The notes below the pieces were generated by a model that worked only from the letters and a program-made list of their open reading frames with translations, searched no databases and was not told where the DNA came from. Shown in pieces: positions 7,895 through 14,731 of a DNA stretch of 37,034 bases (positions are counted from its first letter, which is position 1; each line of letters begins with the position of its first letter). A program made the translations under genes and the position numbers. The stretch lies in the NCBI GenBank assembly GCA_964512645.1, contig CAZEJS010000028.1, positions 1 through 37,034 of the forward strand. The letters are read 5' to 3'. Source of the DNA: CAZEJS01 sp964512645 (GTDB lineage Bacteria; Actinomycetota; Geothermincolia; Fen-727; Anoxymicrobiaceae).

Positions 7895-8941
7895 ATGAAG
7901 ACACGAATAACCGAGCTCCTGGGAATCGAGCACCCTGTCATACTTTCGGGGATGAGCTGGATAAGCACCCCGGAGATGGTCGCCGCGGTCTCCAACGCGG
8001 GAGGACTCGGGCTGCTCGCCACGGGCGCCCTGAACGCCGCGGAGACGCGCGAGTCGGTCAGGAGAATACGCGAGCTGACCGACAAGCCGTTCGGCGCCAA
8101 CGCGTCACTGCTCTTCCCCGGCGCCGCGGAGAACGCGGCGGTCCTCCTGGAGGAGAAGGTCCCGGTTATAAACTTTTCGCTGGGCAAGGGCGACTGGATA
8201 GTCAACGCGGCTAACGAATACGGCGGGAAGGTGCTCGCGACGGTGACCAACTCCAGGCACGCGAAGCGGGCCCAGGATTACGGCAGCCACGGCGTGATAG
8301 TCACCGGCAACGAGGCGGCGGCTCACGGTGAACCCCCGACGACGTTCTGCCTTGTCCCCAGTGTCGCCGACGTAGTGGACATCCCGGTGGTAGCCGCAGG
8401 CGGCGTGGGGGATGGACGGGGGCTCGCCGCGGTCCTGGCGCTCGGCGGCGAAGGCGTGGCCATGGGCACCAGGCTGATGTCAACGGTGGAGAGCCCTCTG
8501 CACGAGAACTTCAAGCAGCTCTCGGTCGAAAAGGACGTCTACGACACCCTCTACTCGAGGAAGTTCGACGGCCTCTGGTGCCGGATCGAGGACACCCCGG
8601 CCGCGCGCGCGACGATAAAGAGGGGACTGTTCCCGTTCGGTTACCTGAAGGCGATCCCGAACTCGCGCTTCATCGCCAAGCAGCTCGGCCTCCCTTACTG
8701 GAAGATGTTCATCGGGGTGCTTGCCTCGGGCTGGGACAACGCCAGGCAGCTCGCCTACATGGCGAACGCCTTCAGGCAGATACGCGTCGCTACCGAGGAC
8801 GGCGACATCGAGAGGGGCGTCCTCCCGGTGGGGCAGGTGCAGGGCCTCATTCACGACATCCCGACGGTCAAGGAGTGCATCGAGCGCACCGTCAGGGAAG
8901 CCGAGGACGTGATCAGCGGGCTGACGTCCAGGCTGTCCTAG
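7895..8941 (+). CDS. NAD(P)H-dependent flavin oxidoreductase (nitronate monooxygenase / FabK-like)
   Basis: A 348-residue TIM-barrel FMN enzyme. It begins MKTRITELLGIEHPVILSGM, the usual family opening. His144 in EAAAHGEPP sits at the conserved catalytic histidine position. Phosphate-binding glycines follow: AAGGVGDGRGLAA (167-179), then GEGVAMGTRLMST (185-197). Relatives either oxidise alkyl nitronates or reduce enoyl-ACP (FabK); the common EAGGHGG loop is here EAAAHGE, so substrate should not be assumed. ATG 7895 is supported by GGAAGG four bases upstream. The gene stands alone between its own promoter and a convergent superoxide reductase gene, with no fatty-acid genes nearby to argue for FabK. 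Confidence 0.85.
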   Translation: MKTRITELLGIEHPVILSGMSWISTPEMVAAVSNAGGLGLLATGALNAAETRESVRRIRELTDKPFGANASLLFPGAAENAAVLLEEKVPVINFSLGKGDWIVNAANEYGGKVLATVTNSRHAKRAQDYGSHGVIVTGNEAAAHGEPPTTFCLVPSVADVVDIPVVAAGGVGDGRGLAAVLALGGEGVAMGTRLMSTVESPLHENFKQLSVEKDVYDTLYSRKFDGLWCRIEDTPAARATIKRGLFPFGYLKAIPNSRFIAKQLGLPYWKMFIGVLASGWDNARQLAYMANAFRQIRVATEDGDIERGVLPVGQVQGLIHDIPTVKECIERTVREAEDVISGLTSRLS

Positions 8942-8956
8942 CGGCGCTATACGGGC

Positions 8957-8971
8957 GGCGCTGCGAGCGCC
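8957..8971. terminator. Short GC hairpin between convergent genes
   Basis: GGCGCT-GCG-AGCGCC, a 6-bp stem with a 3-base loop in the 33-bp gap between two convergent stop codons. It could serve both directions, but no T-tract follows. Confidence 0.35.
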
Positions 8972-8974
8972 CCC

Positions 8975-9367
8975 CTACTTGACCTTAATATCGAAGCTCG
9001 ATTCCCAGAGCCCGTGGATGTTGCAGAGCGACGTAGCGTAGAGGGTCCCCGGCTTCTCGAGCGCCGCCCATGCCGAAACCGCGTGGTGCGTATGGACGGG
9101 TCCCTCGTTAGGTCCGGTGGCCGCCTCTCCGTGCGCGTTGAACTCGAAGCGCCCGACCTCGTAAGTGAACTTGTCGCCTTCGGGCGCGAAGTACAGCTCG
9201 ATCCACCTTATGTGGTGTTCGGTGGTGTTCGGGTGAGCGATCTCCTTGCCGATCGAGACCTTGACCTCGAAGTTTTCCCCGGCCTTCACCTCACCCGGGC
9301 AGTCGATCACCGGTACGTGCTTCTCCGCTTTCCAGTCGGCCTGCTGGAACCTCTCGCCGATAGCCAT
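8975..9367 (-). CDS. Class II superoxide reductase (neelaredoxin-like)
   Basis: A 130-residue non-haem iron enzyme that reduces superoxide to peroxide without making oxygen, typical of anaerobes. The iron site is complete: His17 in EKHVP (with the catalytic Glu15 and Lys16), His45 in AHPN, His51 in TEHHIRW, Cys115 and His118 in CNIHGLWES. There is no N-terminal rubredoxin-like Cys4 centre, so it is the one-iron class. ATG 9367 follows AAAGGGG six bases upstream. No rubredoxin or rubrerythrin gene is adjacent, so the electron donor is not indicated. Confidence 0.93.
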   Translation of the reverse strand: MAIGERFQQADWKAEKHVPVIDCPGEVKAGENFEVKVSIGKEIAHPNTTEHHIRWIELYFAPEGDKFTYEVGRFEFNAHGEAATGPNEGPVHTHHAVSAWAALEKPGTLYATSLCNIHGLWESSFDIKVK

Positions 9368-9476
9368 TCCGTTCCCCTTTCACTCCCCGCCTCCACAGAC
9401 GGACGTACCTGTTGTTCGCCGGCGTCCCGTCGAACCCTTTCCCGGCGTTTCGTGCCGCTCCCACCGCGCCCGCGCC

Positions 9477-11312
9477 TCAGTCTCCCGCTGCCTTGAAGTC
9501 CTTGAACTCGAACGTGAAGGAAGCCCCTCCTTCCGCCGCCGGGCGGGCGTTGACCGAACCTCCGTACGATTCAACCACCTTCCGTACCGTTGCGAGGCCC
9601 ACCCCGGTCTCGCCGCCCGCGCCCTTGAAGAAAGGCTCGAAGACGCGCGCGCGGTCTTCTTCCAGTATCCCCGGGCCGTTGTCGGCGACCTCGAAGCTGT
9701 GCACCTGCCTATCGGGGCTCTCGAGCCTGCGAATATACACGACGGGTTCCGGGCTGTCGTTGTGCTTGATGGCGTTGACCGCCAGGTTGTTGAAGAGCAG
9801 GTACATGTGGGTGCCGTTGGCGACGACCTTGCCCAGGCTCCCTTCCACGACAACCCTGGCGCCCTTCTCCCGGATGCGGTCGGAGAGCTCCGCCTTGACC
9901 TTCTGTACCACTTCGTCAAGGTCGATTTCCGCGACGCTGGCGGGGGCGTGTCCGGCCTCGGCAAGCTGGAGCAGGTCGTCGATGAGGGAGAACGATCGGA
10001 CGGTGCTGGCCTGTATCTGTGCCGCCAGCGCGCGCATCCCCTCGACGTCCTCCCGGCTGACGCTTCCCTCGAGCGTGTCGGCGAGCACGGTCGCGGCGAG
10101 GTTGATCGACGAGATGGGTCCCCTGAGGTCGTGCGAAACGGTGTGGGCGTAGCCGTCGAGCTCGGCGTTGGAGCGCTCCAGCTCGGCGGTCCTCTCCTCG
10201 ACCTTTCGCTCCAGTTCCGCTCGCTCGGCCTCGAGCTCGTCGGTCATCTGGTTGAAGGCGCGAGTCAGCGCCCCGATCTCGTCGTCGTGCACGACCCTGG
10301 CCCGGCGTGTGAGGTCCCCCGCGGTGACCCCGGCGGCGACTTCAGTTAGCTCCTCGATGGGCCGAGTAACCGTGGCCACCAGCTTCCAGGAGACCAGCAG
10401 TACCGCGACGACCGCCAGGCCGAGTACGAGCAGAACTAACGCGATCATGCTGTTGGCCGGCGCGAACGCCTCGGACCTGTCGATCTTCGTGGCCAGCCCC
10501 AGGGGCGGGTCTTCGATATATCCGGTCGCGGCCAGCACCGGTTCGCCCCGGTAATCGACCCCCGAGACGAGCGCGGTTTTCCTGTCGAGGGCCATGTTGA
10601 TAGGGATGTTCGACTTCGTTCTGGGCACCACGGTCTCGAGCACCTCGTGCCTGCCCGATCTCGGCGCGCCCAGGAAGCGGGCGGTCCCCTCGGGGGTCTC
10701 TTCCGCGACGATGGTCTCGCCGGTCCTGCCGAGGCCGGTGTAGTCCTTCACGAGGTCGATGAGGTCCTCGGCGGACGATTCGATCACCAGCACGCCCAGC
10801 TTCGTCCCGTTGAGCATCATCGGACCGACCAGGTACTCTCCCAGGCCGCCGTCCGGCCTTCTGAAGAAGACGCTGATGTCAGGTTTCCCGGCGCCGGCCT
10901 TGAACGGCATAGAGGAGGAGAGGTTCTTCCCGATATCAGAATCCCTCGTCGAGGCGATGACGTTGCCGTTGTTGTCCAGTACGGACATGTTCCTGAAATC
11001 GGCGAGCGAAGCGGTAGCGCCGCGGAGGCTCGACTCTATCTCCTCCAGGGAAGCCGCGCTGGGGGTCGCCTTGTATTCGGCCATTGCCTGGCGCAGCATG
11101 GTGCGGCTCTGGACCTGTGCCAGGCGGTCGTAAGTCTGCCGCATCCTGTACTCGAGGCGTTTCTGCTGGATCCTCGCGACCCCCTCGAGCTCCTTGCGCA
11201 CCAGGTCGGAGGTGGCCCGGCGGGCAACCACGATGAACGTGACGCTCATCGCCAGCAACGGCACGAGGGCCAGGGCCAGGTAGGAGACCAGGAACCGTGT
11301 CCTTATCTTCAT
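9477..11312 (-). CDS. Membrane sensor histidine kinase (Cache-HAMP-HisKA-HATPase)
   Basis: A 611-residue orphan sensor kinase. Hydrophobic segment 8-30 is followed by an extracytoplasmic double-Cache-like domain (about 35-285) and a second transmembrane helix (about 288-310). A HAMP segment (about 311-365) leads into a coiled coil. The dimerisation domain carries phospho-acceptor His394 in TVSHDLRGPISS. The ATPase shows the N box NNLAVNAIKHN (508-518), G1 DNGPGI (544-549), F box FEPFF (558-562) and G2 GGETGVGLA (566-574). The catalytic core is intact and of the phytochrome-like/CheA-distant HisKA type. No response regulator gene adjoins; the nearest receiver protein starts at 20634. The ligand is unknown. 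Only a weak AGGTTGG tract precedes the ATG. Confidence 0.92.
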   Translation of the reverse strand: MKIRTRFLVSYLALALVPLLAMSVTFIVVARRATSDLVRKELEGVARIQQKRLEYRMRQTYDRLAQVQSRTMLRQAMAEYKATPSAASLEEIESSLRGATASLADFRNMSVLDNNGNVIASTRDSDIGKNLSSSMPFKAGAGKPDISVFFRRPDGGLGEYLVGPMMLNGTKLGVLVIESSAEDLIDLVKDYTGLGRTGETIVAEETPEGTARFLGAPRSGRHEVLETVVPRTKSNIPINMALDRKTALVSGVDYRGEPVLAATGYIEDPPLGLATKIDRSEAFAPANSMIALVLLVLGLAVVAVLLVSWKLVATVTRPIEELTEVAAGVTAGDLTRRARVVHDDEIGALTRAFNQMTDELEAERAELERKVEERTAELERSNAELDGYAHTVSHDLRGPISSINLAATVLADTLEGSVSREDVEGMRALAAQIQASTVRSFSLIDDLLQLAEAGHAPASVAEIDLDEVVQKVKAELSDRIREKGARVVVEGSLGKVVANGTHMYLLFNNLAVNAIKHNDSPEPVVYIRRLESPDRQVHSFEVADNGPGILEEDRARVFEPFFKGAGGETGVGLATVRKVVESYGGSVNARPAAEGGASFTFEFKDFKAAGD

Positions 11313-11386
11313 AGCCGCACCAACCTAACCCGGGAGCGGCCGGGCGGCAATGACGCAAAGCAAGGTCGCTTCACCGGCATCAGCGC

Positions 11387-12325
11387 CTATTTCGATTCGT
11401 CGGACAGGAACCGGATGATGGCGTAAGCGAAGTCGTAGGGGTACATGTACTGGAGCCCGTGGCCGGCCCCTTTGAACTCCACGACGGTTGCGTCCGGTAT
11501 CCGGTCGCGCAGTATGGAGGCGTTCGCCCACGGCGTTGATACATCGAGGTCGCCGCCGGAGACGAGCACGGGCCTGTCGATGCGGGGGAGCTCTTCGTAG
11601 ATCCCCGCCCATTCCTCGTATGCCTTGTTCTGCCTGGAGATGTTCCGGGGGTCGGACATGCTTCTCGGCCACGGAAACCGCGCGGAGTAATCGGGGTTGG
11701 CCTCCATGTACCATCCCGGATAAAGGGCCCCGAGGACCCTCTTGGCGGGCGCGTCCACGTCCTGCAGGCTCTTGAGCACGTTCTTGTACCGGGGGGCGTC
11801 CACCTTCTGAGGGCCACCGCAGTCGCCCGCGTAGCTCACTACTTTCAGGACCTGGTCGGGATGCCTGACCGCGACGTCCAGGGCTATGTCGCCGCCGATG
11901 GACCATCCGAGCACGTGGGCACTTCCGAAACCAAGCGCCCGGATGAGGCCGGCGGTGTCGTCGGCGAACCGGTCTATCGTGAAGGGAGCGGTCCCGGCGG
12001 TGGTCTTGCCCATGCCCCGGTTGTCGAAGACCACCACTTTGAACTTCGACGCCAGCGCCTGGAGGAAATCCGGATCCCAGGTGTCCATGGTGGTGCTGTA
12101 GCCGGTTATCATCACCAGGGGCTCGCCTTCGCCGAACTGCTTGAAGGCGACGTCGATATCCCCCACCCTGACCGTCTCGACCGTCTCGGTGTCGTAGTAG
12201 GTCTTCTTCATGACCTGCCCGACGGTCCTCAGGGCTTCCCTGGCCCCCTTCGCACCGCACCCGGCCGGCCCGAGCAGAAGTGAGGCCACCATCACCGGTA
12301 TTATGAGTCGCGCATTTCTCTTCAT
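11387..12325 (-). CDS. Alpha/beta hydrolase lipoprotein
   Basis: A 312-residue exported hydrolase. The signal peptide ends in LGPAGC, making Cys23 the lipidation site. The hydrolase fold follows with the nucleophile elbow GWSIGG (Ser142), an acid in GGDLDVSTP (Asp261) and catalytic His289 in GAGHG. An oxyanion-side TGYSTTMDTWD motif and DNRGMGKTT are also typical. Relatives include peroxidases, esterases and lipases of the alpha/beta-hydrolase superfamily; the substrate cannot be predicted. A TAGTAT -10 (12340-12335) ends only nine bases before the ATG and no Shine-Dalgarno is present, so the transcript is probably leaderless or nearly so. Confidence 0.9.
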   Translation of the reverse strand: MKRNARLIIPVMVASLLLGPAGCGAKGAREALRTVGQVMKKTYYDTETVETVRVGDIDVAFKQFGEGEPLVMITGYSTTMDTWDPDFLQALASKFKVVVFDNRGMGKTTAGTAPFTIDRFADDTAGLIRALGFGSAHVLGWSIGGDIALDVAVRHPDQVLKVVSYAGDCGGPQKVDAPRYKNVLKSLQDVDAPAKRVLGALYPGWYMEANPDYSARFPWPRSMSDPRNISRQNKAYEEWAGIYEELPRIDRPVLVSGGDLDVSTPWANASILRDRIPDATVVEFKGAGHGLQYMYPYDFAYAIIRFLSDESK

Positions 12326-12334
12326 GACTAGAAG

Positions 12335-12340
12335 ATACTA
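12335..12340 (-). promoter_or_regulatory. -10 element implying near-leaderless transcript
   Basis: TAGTAT, directly preceded by TG, nine bases before the hydrolase ATG; transcription would start within a few bases of the start codon. Confidence 0.4.
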
Positions 12341-12561
12341 CAGACCCGGTGCCGAATGAAACGGAGGCGGACCGTTACGGAGTCCCGGGGGCATCAATCC
12401 CCCGGTGGCGGCAATGAACGCCCCGGCGGCTTCCGGCGGCGTGCCCGATGAGCGCGTGGCCGCGGGCGGTTGCCGTCTTCACGCCGCCGACGACCTGCGC
12501 GGGGCGCTTGGATCCCTTCAGTATCGGCTGATCGTGGTCGCAGCGACCCGGCTTTTGGTAC

Positions 12562-12612
12562 ACTTCACTACGGAGAGATGGCCGAGCGGACGAAGGCGCA
12601 CGCCTGGAGAGC
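12562..12612 (+). repeat. Left attachment repeat (attL), 51-bp direct repeat
   Basis: Identical over 51 bases to 17139-17189. It comprises 10 bases of tRNA leader plus the 5' part of tRNA-Ser through the anticodon loop and one side of its stem. It marks the left boundary of the integrated element. Confidence 0.9.
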
Positions 12613-12650
12613 CTTGGCCGTCTCTGGGTACTGACCCACTGTCACCGCCA
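12572..12650 (+). pseudogene. Decayed tRNA-Ser at the left end of the element
   Basis: The 5' 41 bases match the intact tRNA-Ser exactly, but the 3' part is divergent and 12 bases shorter. The long variable arm is lost or altered. The T-arm reads CTGGGT-ACTGA-CCCACT where the intact gene has GTGGG-TTCGAAT-CCCAC. The 3' end TGTCACC-G-CCA no longer pairs fully with GGAGAGA. The retained GCCA end shows it is a degraded tRNA rather than chance. It should not give a functional tRNA. Confidence 0.75.
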
Positions 12651-12980
12651 TACCCCGCTAGAATCGCTTGAAACAGGGCTTTGTTGGCCCTACCCCCGAA
12701 GTAGTCTGTTCTGTTTATCACCCCCTGAATTGCCATAAATACTATGTTTACTTACCACGCTTTCTGGAAACGGTAGCAGATAGACAATCCCCGTTTTCTA
12801 TCGCAACGTCTCCAATTAGAACTCGTGTATCTAGCCAGAAGATAGCCCCTCACGGAAATAATCTCGAAAAAGTTTAGCCCCAATTCTGCCGTCGTAGCAC
12901 CACGAATAAATGAGGTTATTAGCGATATTGAGGGGGTTGTGTGGTCTCGGAAATAATGCTACCACGTCTCCAGAGGCATG

Positions 12981-13415
12981 TTATGTACGCGCAGACAGGA
13001 GGTCAGAATGGCCCGGCTTTACTTTAGAGAATTGAGGCTTCGGCGTATTCGACACGGGATTGAAAAACAAGAGATGGCGAAGAAGTTGGAGTGTTCCCTC
13101 GGCTGGTTGAGTCAATTGGAGTTGTACGACTACAAAGGACCCTCTCGCGATGTTTGGGCCGAACGATACCAGCAGGCTCTGAACGAGATGATAGCCGAGA
13201 GGAGGGCCAGCAGTGACGCTGCCAAAACGGGCTAGACCATTAGAAGAGGCCCTCGCTGCAACGGGGGCCTCAACAGTTATCCGAATCAGACGGCGAACGT
13301 GAATCTCCCCGATGGTATCATCGGGGTACTTACGACGACCTACGTCGTCATTGTCGGCGTCCTTCGCCTTTTCGAAGTCCCACGCCGGGAGATAGAGGTC
13401 TGACATCTCACTCAC
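12981..13415 (-). CDS. Doubtful leftward reading frame in element
   Basis: An open frame of 144 codons with a strong AGGAGG eight bases before ATG 13415 and an extended -10 (TGCTACAAT) about 95 bases upstream. The first 50 codons (MSEMSDLYLPAWDFEKAKDAD onward) could be a real short protein. The latter half lies wholly antisense to the HTH gene and reads as a shadow, and the DNA at 13246-13349 is packed with perfect hairpins more typical of structured RNA. No family recognised. Either a short peptide or a non-coding RNA is possible. Confidence 0.25.
   Translation of the reverse strand: MSEMSDLYLPAWDFEKAKDADNDDVGRRKYPDDTIGEIHVRRLIRITVEAPVAARASSNGLARFGSVTAGPPLGYHLVQSLLVSFGPNIARGSFVVVQLQLTQPAEGTLQLLRHLLFFNPVSNTPKPQFSKVKPGHSDLLSART
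13008..13235 (+). CDS. Small XRE-like helix-turn-helix protein
   Basis: A 75-residue protein with an HTH of the Cro/XRE type: FRELRLRRIRHGIEKQEMAKKLECSLGWLSQLEL spans helices 1-4, with the recognition helix around SLGWLSQLE. ATG 13008 follows a perfect AGGAGGT four bases upstream, which decides the start over an ATG 30 bases earlier. In a minimal element such a protein would be the repressor or excision factor. Its position just inside the left attachment site and opposite to the integrase fits either role. It is transcribed toward a candidate leftward transcript, giving possible antisense overlap. Confidence 0.78.
   Translation: MARLYFRELRLRRIRHGIEKQEMAKKLECSLGWLSQLELYDYKGPSRDVWAERYQQALNEMIAERRASSDAAKTG
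13246..13349 (-). ncRNA. Cluster of three perfect hairpins (candidate structured RNA)
   Basis: Reading leftward, three stems follow one another. GACGAC-CTAC-GTCGTC lies at 13334-13349 and CCCCGATG-4 nt-CATCGGGG at 13307-13326. GAGGCCC-12 nt-GGGCCTC lies at 13246-13271; its leftward exit is followed by TTCTAAT and could act as a weak terminator. Together with the extended -10 at 13513-13521 they outline a leftward RNA of about 260 nt. This is inferred from sequence only. Confidence 0.4.
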
Positions 13416-13512
13416 CTCCTTTCGACCGTCAGTTCTTTTCTCCGCGCTATGTGGGACCCGTCAAGTCATCGTCCTAAATGCCTTTCACTCGTCTACTTAC
13501 CCTATGCTCTGG

Positions 13513-13521
13513 ATTGTAGCA
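13513..13521 (-). promoter_or_regulatory. Extended -10 (TGCTACAAT), leftward, in element
   Basis: TG-N-TACAAT on the minus strand. It lies inside a repeat module shared with the left end of the element. It would start an RNA near 13506 running toward the HTH gene. Confidence 0.4.
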
Positions 13522-13709
13522 GGGGGGTATGACCATTTTTCCAATTCGCGCTTTCGGAATCGGCTGAAGGAAAAGGAGGCCACGTTTGACCACCTCTGCT
13601 TCCTTTGATACCCTCCACCTAACGGCGGCCCGGCGTTGAACTCGGACCATCCAAATATCCCCAAGAGTTGCCGCATTAGGTTCGGGAGAGCCGGAGCCGC
13701 CTCTCCCCT

Positions 13710-13739
13710 TTGATTCCTGTCACTGCCGCGATATAGAAT
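13710..13739 (+). promoter_or_regulatory. Probable promoter of the cargo operon
   Basis: TTGATT (13710-13715), an 18-base spacer and TAGAAT (13734-13739). The -10 lies in the perfect palindrome TAGAATTCTA (13734-13743), which could also be an operator. The leader to ATG 13846 is about 100 bases. Confidence 0.4.
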
Positions 13740-13845
13740 TCTAGGTGCGGACAGCAAGGCAACGAATCAAGCAGGTTCGGGATGGTGGGGAAACCCAACC
13801 TGTGACGATAGAAAACAACGGAACTCAAAAATCTGGGGGTAAAAG

Positions 13846-14607
13846 ATGGAACTTCAGCCCGGCACCAGAGTGACCATCAATAACTTCGTGACCATCAACG
13901 GTCAGGTAGCCTTCGCCAAGGACGAACAGGTGGTCATAGAGGAGGTATCCCCAAACGCAGACCGTCCCGAGTACAAATACGTGGTGACATCGACGCGGTT
14001 AGGTTCGAGGTTCCAATTGCGCGATGCTGATGTCTCTCTTACTTCCTCCTCTTCGCCGACCCCCGTTCCCCCGGTAGGACCAGCGCAAGTAACGTCACCA
14101 CCGAGGCCCGTTCCTCCCCAAACCCGCAAGATGCCAGCACCTCCTTCAGGGCTTCCGCCAAAGAAAGACAGGAAAGTACTGGCGATAGTCTTGAGTGTCC
14201 TTGCTATTCTTATAGTCATTGGTGTTATCGCAGGTGCCGCTGGGACCAAGAACAAAGCAACGACTCCCTCGACAGATACCAACGTAGAAACACCCGCAAC
14301 CCCATCCGAAACGCCAGCCCCAACTACGACCGAATCTGCTCCGACTCCTGCGCCAGCACCAGTCCCGACCAACTCGCCGAATATGTCGATGGCTGAGTTC
14401 AACGCGATACAAAATGGCATGACCTACGAACAGGTCGTCCAGATTGTAGGTGGACCGGGAGAGAAGATGTCTGAATCCGGAAGCCCCGGCCAAGAATACT
14501 ACACGGTTATGTATATGTGGGAAGGCGACGGTGGTATGGGAGCCAATGCAAACTGTATGTTCCAAGGTGGGGCTTTGATGAACAAAGCGCAGTTCGGGTT
14601 GGAGTAG
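13846..14607 (+). CDS. Element cargo: beta-domain / TM / DUF3862-like protein
   Basis: A 253-residue protein. Residues 1-63 form a compact beta-rich (SH3-like) domain beginning MELQPGTRVTI and ending FQLRDADV, shared with the gene after next. A Pro/Ser linker (64-105) and a single transmembrane helix (about 110-131) follow. Then come a Thr/Pro/Ala-rich, apparently extracytoplasmic spacer (about 135-178) and a C-terminal SmpA/BLIP-like DUF3862 domain (about 182-253: MSMAEFNAIQNGMTYEQVVQIVGG, then MYMWEGDG and CMFQGGALMNKAQFGL). This fold mediates protein-protein contacts in other exported proteins. GGGGG lies six bases before ATG 13846. First gene of the cargo operon; nine bases after its stop a 29-codon zinc-ribbon frame begins. 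Function unknown. Confidence 0.8.
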   Translation: MELQPGTRVTINNFVTINGQVAFAKDEQVVIEEVSPNADRPEYKYVVTSTRLGSRFQLRDADVSLTSSSSPTPVPPVGPAQVTSPPRPVPPQTRKMPAPPSGLPPKKDRKVLAIVLSVLAILIVIGVIAGAAGTKNKATTPSTDTNVETPATPSETPAPTTTESAPTPAPAPVPTNSPNMSMAEFNAIQNGMTYEQVVQIVGGPGEKMSESGSPGQEYYTVMYMWEGDGGMGANANCMFQGGALMNKAQFGLE

Positions 14608-14615
14608 GAGAAAGC

Positions 14616-14705
14616 GTGGAACCAGCCGAAAAGAAGTGTCCCTATTGTGCCGAAACCATACAGGCAGAGGCAATAAAGTATAAGCATTGCGGACATAAGC
14701 GGTAG
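14616..14705 (+). CDS. Element cargo: 29-residue free-standing mini zinc ribbon
   Basis: GTG 14616 with TAGGAG five bases upstream opens MEPAEKKCPYCAETIQAEAI and ends at TAG 14705. The peptide matches the C-terminal ribbon of the next two cargo proteins (CPYCAE-x9-KCKHC), so it is not chance coding. The third metal ligand is Tyr instead of Cys (KYKHCG), leaving three cysteines plus His, so metal binding may be weakened or use CPYC plus HC. It may once have been the C-terminal tail of the preceding gene, split off by a stop codon, or a separately translated subunit; the good ribosome-binding site favours real translation. Confidence 0.6.
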   Translation: MEPAEKKCPYCAETIQAEAIKYKHCGHKR

Positions 14706-14731
14706 GCAATCAATAATCGAGAGGTCGGAAG

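Larger units (their letters stand above)
12326..13007. other. Gene-free stretch across the left end of the integrative element
   Basis: This holds the hydrolase promoter, a CCGGGGG/CCCCCGG hairpin at 12385-12405, the left direct repeat with its decayed tRNA-Ser, and, inside the element, repeat modules around 12747-12779. A short open frame at 12668-12877 has no ribosome-binding site and no recognisable domain, so I do not call it. Confidence 0.5.
13236..13845. other. Regulatory region of the element
   Basis: Besides the doubtful frame, this stretch contains the three-hairpin cluster, the leftward extended -10, a TACTTACC repeat module (13494-13510), GGGGGGTAT (13522-13530), a GGGAGAG/CTCTCCC hairpin (13684-13707) and the probable cargo promoter. 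A leftward frame at 13497-13757 lacks a start signal and is not called. Confidence 0.5.

Noticed and set aside
12658..12672. AGAATCGCTTGAAA shared (inverted) with the first bases of the window
   Set aside because: A 14-base match is expected by chance a few times in a window this size; flanks differ.
12518..12736. Leftward reading frame crossing the left tRNA-Ser remnant
   Set aside because: No ribosome-binding site; its C-terminal half is the antisense of a tRNA, a familiar spurious frame.
12668..12877. 69-codon rightward frame inside the left end of the element
   Set aside because: No ribosome-binding site or domain; lies over the left-end repeat modules.
13497..13757. Leftward 86-codon frame in the element (AGPPLGGGYQRKQRW...)
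   Set aside because: No start signal, overlaps promoter and repeat modules, and no domain recognised.
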